Shown: positions 29,958-34,752 of the stretch, one piece after another | Position numbering within the stretch: position 1 is the first letter of the stretch | How the letters are laid out: each line of letters opens with the position of its first letter | Assembly: GCA_902464175.1 (NCBI GenBank) | Contig: CABQHZ010000006.1 | Location: 1 to 34,752 of the forward strand | Origin: an uncultured Collinsella sp. | GTDB lineage: Bacteria > Actinomycetota > Coriobacteriia > Coriobacteriales > Coriobacteriaceae | Reading direction: 5' to 3' | Length of the DNA stretch: 34,752 nucleotides | Notes under the pieces: model-generated | The model's input: the letters and a program-made list of their open reading frames with translations, nothing else | The model's database searches: none | Told to the model about the DNA's origin: nothing | Position numbers and translations under genes: made by a program

Positions 29958-29963
29958 TACAAT
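29958..29963 (+). promoter_or_regulatory. -10-like box before azlC
   Basis: TACAAT at 29958-29963 within ATTACAATG matches the box before elp3 (TTTACAATG). No convincing -35 is visible. It would start transcription ~40 nt before the azlC ATG. Confidence 0.35.
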
Positions 29964-30009
29964 GTGCGGTTGCGTGCGATGCGGATGGCTTGACAGAGCG
30001 AGGAACGAT

Positions 30010-30702
30010 ATGGTGCTCAAAATTGTTAAAACCGTTTGGCCGGTGATGCTCACCTATGTAGCGGTGGGCGCGCCGTGCGGAATGATAATGGGTCAGACGG
30101 GGATGGAGCCCTGGATGGTCTTTGCCCTGAGCAGTACGTTTGTGACGGGCAGCGGTCAGTTCATGATCTGCAACCTATGGCTGGCGGGCGTGCCGGCACC
30201 TTCGATTATCGCAAGCGTCGCTGCCATCTCCTCTCGCTTTGCGCTCTACTCGGCATCGCTTGCGCCGCACCTTGCCGGGGCTTCGAAACGCCAGACGCTG
30301 GCGGTCACGGCGACGCTTACCGAAGAGGCCTACGGCATCTCGCTGGCCAAGTTGGTCGAGGGCGATGGTTGGGGCCCTAAGGAGGCCTTTGCGCTCAACG
30401 CGATTCTGATCGCAACATGGGGCGTCTCGTGCACGGCGGGCGCTGTTGCCGGCGCTGCCATCGATGTTCCTACCGCTATCGCAGGCTTTGTCTGCACGTC
30501 TCTCTTCATCTGCCTGCTCTTTTCGCAGCGCCTGTCGCGCGGCAATGTCGTCGCGGCGGTTTCGGGCGCGGTGTCCGTCGCCATGTTCAAGTTCTTGGGC
30601 CTTGCGAATATCGCCGTGCCGGCAAGCGTCGTGGTCGGCGTTGCCATCGCGCTTGTGTGCGATGCCTTGTCCGATGGGAGGGGTGCTCGCGATGCCCGTT
30701 AA
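30010..30702 (+). CDS. azlC: AzlC family branched-chain amino acid exporter subunit
   Basis: A 230-residue membrane protein of the AzlC family, the large subunit of the AzlCD exporter of branched-chain and related amino acids. Typical segments are AVGAPCGMIMGQTGMEPWMVFALSSTFVTGSGQF near the N-terminus (split here by membrane helices) and TLTEEAYGISL, with seven or so helices in total. The start ATG 30010 follows GCGAGGA at 6 nt; the longer open frame upstream lies in the antisense of the HD gene. It overlaps azlD by 11 nt, and the two subunits are produced together. Confidence 0.9.
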   Translation: MVLKIVKTVWPVMLTYVAVGAPCGMIMGQTGMEPWMVFALSSTFVTGSGQFMICNLWLAGVPAPSIIASVAAISSRFALYSASLAPHLAGASKRQTLAVTATLTEEAYGISLAKLVEGDGWGPKEAFALNAILIATWGVSCTAGAVAGAAIDVPTAIAGFVCTSLFICLLFSQRLSRGNVVAAVSGAVSVAMFKFLGLANIAVPASVVVGVAIALVCDALSDGRGARDAR

Positions 30703-31015
30703 CGAGTTCTTGGTTCTGTGGCTGTCGTCGTGGGCGGCCATCGCATTCTTTCGCATCGCGCCGGCGTTCGCCCTGCGCGGGCGGACCCTTCCGCCCCGCG
30801 TCACCGATGCCCTGGGCTACATCCCGCCTGCTGCCTTTGCCGCGCTGGTCGCCAACGATTTGGTAAGCCCCGGGGCCTTCGATGCGGGGCTGTGGCCGGC
30901 CTTGGTTCCCTGGGTTGCTGTCGCCGGCGTCGTTGTGGTGGCAATCAAGACAAAGTCGATGTTGTGGTGCTGCGTCTCGGGCGTTGTGCTGTATATCGTT
31001 TTGAGCCTCATATAG
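30692..31015 (+). CDS. azlD: AzlD family exporter subunit
   Basis: A 107-residue protein with about four membrane helices, the small partner of AzlC. The start VNEFLVLWLSSWAAIAFFRIAPAFALRGR and the segment RVTDALGYIPPAAFAALVANDL match AzlD. ATG 30692 is preceded by GGGAGGGG (30676-30683) at ~8 nt, inside the end of azlC. An in-frame ATG 30674 upstream overlaps that site and is less likely. Confidence 0.88.
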   Translation: MPVNEFLVLWLSSWAAIAFFRIAPAFALRGRTLPPRVTDALGYIPPAAFAALVANDLVSPGAFDAGLWPALVPWVAVAGVVVVAIKTKSMLWCCVSGVVLYIVLSLI

Positions 31016-31159
31016 GGGTCGGCGCCTCCTTTTGTCGTCGCTGCCCCCGAATCGAATTTCTCATCGAGCTGGTCTGCTTCTTCTGGTACCATGGTCAGAC
31101 TTTACTGTAGCAAAGCATGACGTGGGCTTTTGTTCCCCGTCAGCGGAAATGGGGGTTTC

Positions 31160-32182
31160 ATGGCTCAGGAAGCAACCAACAGCGAGCAAAAGAAATTCAA
31201 GGTCCCGCGCATCCCTGGCGACATCATGATCTATCCGATGATTGTCGGCCTGCTGCTTAACACTTTTTGCCCGCAAGTCTTCGAGATCGGCGGCTTCTTT
31301 ACCGCTGCCTGCCGTGGTGGTTCCAATACCATCGTTGCGGCGATCCTGCTCTTCGTGGGTGCCGGCATCAGCTTTAAGTCCACGCCGGGCGCCATCAAGA
31401 CCGGCATTGTCGTGCTGATCCCCAAGCTTGTCGTCGCGGCGGCTCTCGGTTTGGGCGTGGCCTATTTCTTTAACGACAACTTCCTTGGCCTCAGCTCCGT
31501 GTCCATCATCGGCGGCATCACGTTCTGCAACATGGCGCTCTATACGGGCATCATGGGCGAGTTCGGCGACGAGTCCGAGCAAGGCGCCGTCGGCATCCTG
31601 TTCTTTACGGCCGGTCCCGCCGTCACGATGATTATCCTCGGCGTCTCGGGTCTCGCCAACATTCCCATCGGCACCATCATCGGTTCCATCCTGCCGCTCG
31701 TTATCGGCATGGTTTTGGGCAACCTGTTCCCGTTCATCAAGAACCTGCTGGTCCCCGGCACCAATCCCGCGATTGCCGTCATCGGTTTTCAGCTCGGTGC
31801 GTCCATGAGTCTGTCGAGCTTCATCACCGGCGGCATCTCGGGCATTCTGCTTGGCCTCATCACGCTCTTTATCGTCGGCCCCATCACCTTTGCCTTTGAG
31901 CGCCTGTGCGGCGGCAACGGCAAGGCTGCTGTTGCCTGTTCCACCATCGCCGGTACGGCCATGACCACGCCGGTCGCCCTCGCCGAGGTTGCGCCGCGCT
32001 ATGCCGAGCTTGCGCCCACTGCGTACGCCCAGATCGCTACCGCCGTCATCATCACGGCGATCATGGCCCCGATCCTGACCGGCTGGGTCGACAAGAAATT
32101 CTGCCAGGGCAAGGAGGATTTGTCGCCTGTCGGTGTCGAGGCCATCGAGGAAGCCGTCGCGACTGACATCGATGGCGAGTAG
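31160..32182 (+). CDS. kdgT: 2-keto-3-deoxygluconate permease (KdgT family)
   Basis: A 340-residue membrane protein with ~10 helices of the KdgT family, which imports 2-keto-3-deoxygluconate from pectin or glucuronate breakdown by proton symport. Characteristic stretches are IPGDIMIYPMIVGLLLNTFCPQ, GGSNTIVAAILLFVGAGISF and CSTIAGTAMTTPVALAE. The start ATG 31160 follows GGGGG (31151-31155) at ~4 nt. No ketodeoxygluconate kinase or aldolase is beside it, so the enzymes that use the sugar acid must lie elsewhere. The 144-nt upstream gap shows an ACCATGGT palindrome but no clear operator. Confidence 0.9.
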   Translation: MAQEATNSEQKKFKVPRIPGDIMIYPMIVGLLLNTFCPQVFEIGGFFTAACRGGSNTIVAAILLFVGAGISFKSTPGAIKTGIVVLIPKLVVAAALGLGVAYFFNDNFLGLSSVSIIGGITFCNMALYTGIMGEFGDESEQGAVGILFFTAGPAVTMIILGVSGLANIPIGTIIGSILPLVIGMVLGNLFPFIKNLLVPGTNPAIAVIGFQLGASMSLSSFITGGISGILLGLITLFIVGPITFAFERLCGGNGKAAVACSTIAGTAMTTPVALAEVAPRYAELAPTAYAQIATAVIITAIMAPILTGWVDKKFCQGKEDLSPVGVEAIEEAVATDIDGE

Positions 32183-32231
32183 CAATCGATACCTATCAAT
32201 GATGCCGGCGTGTGCAATTCGCGCCGTATGG

Positions 32232-32271
32232 GCGCCCGAACAGAAACTGTTTTGCAGTGATGTTCGGGCGC
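32232..32271 (+). terminator. Terminator-like hairpin after kdgT
   Basis: GCGCCCGAACA (32232-32242) pairs perfectly with TGTTCGGGCGC (32261-32271). An inner ACTG/CAGT pairing (32246-32249, 32255-32258) extends it. The tail is weak (TCTGCTATTAT). It lies 50 nt after the kdgT stop. Confidence 0.65.
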
Positions 32272-32273
32272 TC

Positions 32274-32282
32274 TGCTATTAT
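32274..32282 (+). promoter_or_regulatory. Extended -10 promoter of the GGDEF gene
   Basis: TGCTATTAT (32274-32282) fits TGn-TATnAT, directly after the kdgT hairpin. Transcription would begin ~75 nt before the GGDEF start codon. Confidence 0.5.
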
Positions 32283-32317
32283 CCCCTTTACCCCTGCGGA
32301 GTAAAGGGGTGTTTATT
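32283..32317 (+). terminator. Second hairpin with T-rich tail before the GGDEF gene
   Basis: CCCCTTTAC (32283-32291) pairs with GTAAAGGGG (32301-32309), and an inner CC/GG pairing is possible. TGTTTATT follows. It is probably a second terminator for kdgT. Because it directly abuts the extended -10 box, only part of the stem would be in the GGDEF transcript, so it is unlikely to be an attenuator. Confidence 0.55.
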
Positions 32318-32363
32318 GCCCTGATTCGAATTGGGCGATTCTGACCACTTGGGTATTGAAGGG

Positions 32364-33515
32364 ATGGCGCTAGTGGTTAAGGCACTTAAGATTGAGATAT
32401 TCGTGCTATGCATGATTGTTCTTATCGGGCTTGCCGTGCGAAGTCGTCGCTCCTTGTTCTCGAGCACCCAGCAGCTATTGTTTAGCATGCTTGGCTACAC
32501 CTCTGCCGCGTACATATTATTCGATATGATCTGGACGCTTTCGGACGGTGTGGACGGCACGTTGGGCATTGCTGCCAACTGGATTTCCAACGCGGTTTCG
32601 TTTTCGCTCTTTGCTATCGCGTGTCTCATTTGGTTTATCTATTCCGAGACGGTGCAGGGTTCTCGCCTTTTGACCTCGCGCTATAGGGTGGTGCTTGTAG
32701 CGTTGCCTACGGCTCTGGTGGTCGTGCTGGCGTTTACCAGTTACTGGACGCACGCCCTGTTCTATATCGATTCGCAGGGCGTGTATCGTCGCGGCTTTGC
32801 CTATATGATCCAGCCCATCGTCAGCTACTGTTACGTTATACATACGTCCCTGCATGCGTTTGTGCAATCTCGCAGGGTCGAGAGCCTGCAGACGAAGGCC
32901 ATCTATCGAACCTTGGCATTTTTCGCCATTCCGGCCCTGGTGGGCGGTACCTTTCAGGTCGTATACTCGGTGCCCGGCCTTTGTGTCGGCATAATGATTA
33001 GCATGTTGCTGCTCTACATCATCTACCAGGAGCAGCTCATCTCGACCGACCCGTTGACTGGACTTAACAATCGCAACCGTTTTGAGACCTATATGCTGTC
33101 GCTCTTCTCAAATGTGGATCAGGCCGAAGATGTATATCTGCTTATGATGGACGCCGACGGCTTTAAGCAGATTAACGATCGCTATGGGCATGTGGAGGGC
33201 GACCACGCTCTTCAGGTCATATCCGCTGCGCTCAAAGAAGTCTGCTCGGCGTCTGGCGGCTTTATCGCACGTTATGGTGGCGATGAGTTCGTGGTGCTCC
33301 AAAAGGCAGTGGCGGAACAGGATATCATGCATCTGTGCGCGACAATCAACGATGAGCTCGCGCGCGCCGAGGTTCCGTATCTGTTGCGGATGTCCATCGG
33401 CTACGCACGGGTTGGTGATGGCGTCGATACCTGGCAAGACTTGCTTCGTGCTGCCGACGCGGAGCTCTACCGCGTAAAGCGCGAGAAGAAGAAAGCCGGC
33501 GTTCAGATACGCTAG
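32364..33515 (+). CDS. Membrane GGDEF domain protein (probable diguanylate cyclase)
   Basis: A ~383-residue protein. Residues ~5-210 form six or seven membrane helices with no recognised sensor family. The C-terminal GGDEF domain begins at DPLTGLNNRNRF and contains DADGFKQINDRYGHVEGD and the active-site YGGDEF (304-309), so c-di-GMP synthesis is predicted. The inhibitory RxxD motif is absent (the place reads ASGG), so feedback control by product may be missing. The start is uncertain: ATG 32364 has no spacing from AAGGG (32359-32363), whereas GTG 32373 is 9 nt from it. No EAL or PilZ protein is nearby. Confidence 0.88.
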   Translation: MALVVKALKIEIFVLCMIVLIGLAVRSRRSLFSSTQQLLFSMLGYTSAAYILFDMIWTLSDGVDGTLGIAANWISNAVSFSLFAIACLIWFIYSETVQGSRLLTSRYRVVLVALPTALVVVLAFTSYWTHALFYIDSQGVYRRGFAYMIQPIVSYCYVIHTSLHAFVQSRRVESLQTKAIYRTLAFFAIPALVGGTFQVVYSVPGLCVGIMISMLLLYIIYQEQLISTDPLTGLNNRNRFETYMLSLFSNVDQAEDVYLLMMDADGFKQINDRYGHVEGDHALQVISAALKEVCSASGGFIARYGGDEFVVLQKAVAEQDIMHLCATINDELARAEVPYLLRMSIGYARVGDGVDTWQDLLRAADAELYRVKREKKKAGVQIR

Positions 33516-33530
33516 GAAAAGGGGCACGCG

Positions 33531-33549
33531 CTGGCGTGCGTGGCGGCCC
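33531..33549 (-). terminator. Weak terminator after the EamA gene
   Basis: GCACGC (33534-33539) pairs with GCGTGC (33544-33549) over GCTG. On the - strand it is followed by CCCTTTT. It lies between the convergent GGDEF and EamA genes, ~70 nt beyond the EamA stop. Confidence 0.35.
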
Positions 33550-33616
33550 TCGGCTCTCCGATGTACTCCATTAAACTAAAGTATGTGAATCCGCTCTGCT
33601 AAATAAGGGCAGTTCA

Positions 33617-34552
33617 TTAGGCCTTTTTGGGCCTGTTGACGATGATGATGCCGCCGCAGACCAACAGCAGGGCAACAAGTACGGTCACAGGGCTCGTGCC
33701 AGCGCCCTCGCCGAGCAGCAGCGCGCTTAACAGTACGCCAAAGACTGGATTCATAAAGCCAAAGACCGACACACGGCTGACGGGGTTGACGGCAAGCAGA
33801 CGCGACCATAGCGAGTACGCGACGGCGGAAATGAGTGCCATATAGATAATGAGCGCGATGGCGGGGGCGATTTCAGTGGGGGAGAGCGCGCCGCCCATCA
33901 AAAAGCCGATGGCGGTGAGGACCAGTCCGCCGACCAAGAACTGCCACCCGGCAAGCAAGACGCCGTCGTGCTTGCGCGAGAAGATGCCGATCAGGCAGGT
34001 CGAAAGAGCACCCGCGACAGTGGAGGCTAGGATAAAGCCCTCGCCATCGAGCCTGAAGCCAAAGGTGCCATCTGCGCCCGAGAGGTTGACGAGCGCGACG
34101 CCGGCAAAGCCCAGCGCACAGCCAAGCACCTTGGCCGTATTGAGCTTCTCGGTGTGAAATGCTAGGGCGGCAAAGAGGATTGCGAGGAAGTTGGCGCTGG
34201 CCTCGATGATGGAGCTCGACATGGCGCTGGCGCACGAGAGGCCCAGATAGAAAAAGAAGTACTGCCCGATAGTCTGGAAGAGCGACAAGACAAAGATGGG
34301 CTTGATGTCGCGAGCCTGCGGAATGAGGGGGCGGCGTTGGGCCGCACTCATCCCAACGATAACCAGGGCGCCGGCAAGCGTGAAGCGCAAGCCCGCAAAG
34401 AGCAGCTGCGAGGCGCTATCGTGCGCCGGGATACCAAAGAGCGCGTAGCCGATCTTGATGCAGGGAAACGCCGATCCCCAGAGTGCACAGCAAACAAGAC
34501 AACCCAGGATGAGTCCGGGCAGGGTGGCGAGATACGGCTTGCGGCTTTCCAT
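33617..34552 (-). CDS. EamA/DMT superfamily transporter
   Basis: A 311-residue membrane protein with about ten helices and two EamA repeats, of the drug/metabolite transporter superfamily, which mostly exports amino acids or other metabolites. Typical are the N-terminal LGCLVCCALWGSAFPCIKIGY, the middle GCALGFAGVALVNLSG and, in repeat two, PVSRVSVFGFMNPVFGVLLSALLLGE. I chose ATG 34552, as GGAAGGA lies just upstream; the open frame to 34594 has no site. The substrate is not indicated. It starts 25 nt beyond a terminator of the upstream gene, so its promoter must overlap that hairpin or it depends on read-through. Confidence 0.9.
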   Translation of the reverse strand: MESRKPYLATLPGLILGCLVCCALWGSAFPCIKIGYALFGIPAHDSASQLLFAGLRFTLAGALVIVGMSAAQRRPLIPQARDIKPIFVLSLFQTIGQYFFFYLGLSCASAMSSSIIEASANFLAILFAALAFHTEKLNTAKVLGCALGFAGVALVNLSGADGTFGFRLDGEGFILASTVAGALSTCLIGIFSRKHDGVLLAGWQFLVGGLVLTAIGFLMGGALSPTEIAPAIALIIYMALISAVAYSLWSRLLAVNPVSRVSVFGFMNPVFGVLLSALLLGEGAGTSPVTVLVALLLVCGGIIIVNRPKKA

Positions 34553-34577
34553 GATGTCCTTCCTGCATGCGCGAAGC

Positions 34578-34613
34578 AAAAAAGAACCCGCCACCGGATG
34601 CGTCGGTGGCGGG
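34578..34613 (-). terminator. Intrinsic terminator of the gene at the right edge
   Basis: CCCGCCACCG (34587-34596) pairs with CGGTGGCGGG (34604-34613) over 7 nt. On the - strand it is followed by TTCTTTTTT (complement of 34578-34586). It is a strong Rho-independent terminator lying ~40 nt after the stop at 34652. Confidence 0.88.
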
Positions 34614-34651
34614 TGTTGTTACCCGAGGGGATTGTACCCGATGGGAAAGGT

Positions 34652-34752
34652 TTAAGCGAAGTAGGCCACGCCGCTCTCAAAGATCGGCATGAACTTATCG
34701 CCGGGGACATGCTCGGGCACGTTGCGGTACAGGTTGTCGCCGCGACGCTCGG
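34652..34752 (-). CDS. C-terminal 32 residues of an unidentified protein
   Basis: An open frame from the window edge to TAA (complement of 34652-34654). The end reads ...GDNLYRNVPEHVPGDKFMPIF... and closes with a Gly-Val-Ala-Tyr-Phe-Ala tail. Codon use and the terminator directly after it support a real gene. The fragment is too short for me to name a family. Confidence 0.7.
   Translation of the reverse strand, partial: ERRGDNLYRNVPEHVPGDKFMPIFESGVAYFA

Noticed and set aside
31060..31110. ACCATGGT palindrome upstream of kdgT as a KdgR-type operator
   Set aside because: An 8-bp palindrome is expected by chance at this frequency, the flanks do not extend it, and it is unlike known KdgR sites.
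1..34752. CRISPR arrays, tRNA or rRNA genes, transposases, integrases, prophage genes
   Set aside because: No regularly spaced repeats, cloverleaf ends, or signature proteins of mobile elements were found on reading both strands.

Overview
The window is 34.75 kb of GC-rich, densely coded bacterial DNA. It has mostly short intergenic gaps, strong Shine-Dalgarno sites, several GTG starts and many 1-14 nt gene overlaps. The gene content (DUF3516 helicase, electron-bifurcating lactate dehydrogenase type operon, stand-alone Elp3, LAxT-type surface anchor, DUF2130 protein) suggests an anaerobic gut actinobacterium of the Coriobacteriia, most likely Collinsella or a close relative. That placement is inferred from gene content, not from a marker gene. 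No rRNA, tRNA, CRISPR array, transposase or phage structural gene was seen.

Layout. (1) 1-2.3 kb: the end of an iron-dependent alcohol dehydrogenase, an aldehyde dehydrogenase and two very small ORFs. (2) 2.4-5.7 kb, + strand: a small metallophosphoesterase, a ChbG/YdjC-type deacetylase and a long coiled-coil DUF2130 protein whose C-terminal domain reads like a PD-(D/E)XK nuclease fold. (3) 5.7-10.6 kb, - strand: a DUF3516 superfamily 2 helicase, a TrmB-like tRNA m7G46 methyltransferase and another SAM methyltransferase. A 119-nt inverted-repeat element lies between the helicase and trmB. (4) 10.8-15.3 kb, + strand: a membrane-bound XRE regulator overlapping a DUF4097 protein, then Elp3 (possibly from a leaderless mRNA) directly followed by a spermidine-synthase-like protein. 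(5) 15.4-21.0 kb, - strand: a three-gene module of TerB_N/TerB_C protein, BrxD-like (DUF2791) ATPase and Lhr-like helicase. This resembles the ATPase/helicase part of BREX-type defence systems without the BREX methylase, phosphatase or kinase. (6) 21.1-21.8 kb: a DUF554 membrane protein. (7) 21.9-25.1 kb, - strand: five consecutive genes for one small cytosolic and four exported or membrane-anchored proteins of unknown function, one with a degenerate sortase-like signal. (8) 25.4-29.1 kb, + strand: FAD-dependent 2-hydroxyacid dehydrogenase, EtfB and ferredoxin-EtfA, the set expected for NAD-linked lactate oxidation by flavin-based electron confurcation. (9) 29.1-34.75 kb: HD hydrolase, AzlCD branched-chain amino acid exporter, KdgT-type ketodeoxygluconate permease, a membrane GGDEF protein, an EamA transporter and the last 32 codons of an unidentified gene.

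The two regions most likely to hold something undescribed are the TerB-BrxD-helicase module (5) and the surface-protein operon (7). Two DNA-level patterns also deserve attention. One is a family of three gene-end hairpins with a shared GGG(G)AYAGG loop. The other is the inverted-repeat element at 8547-8665.
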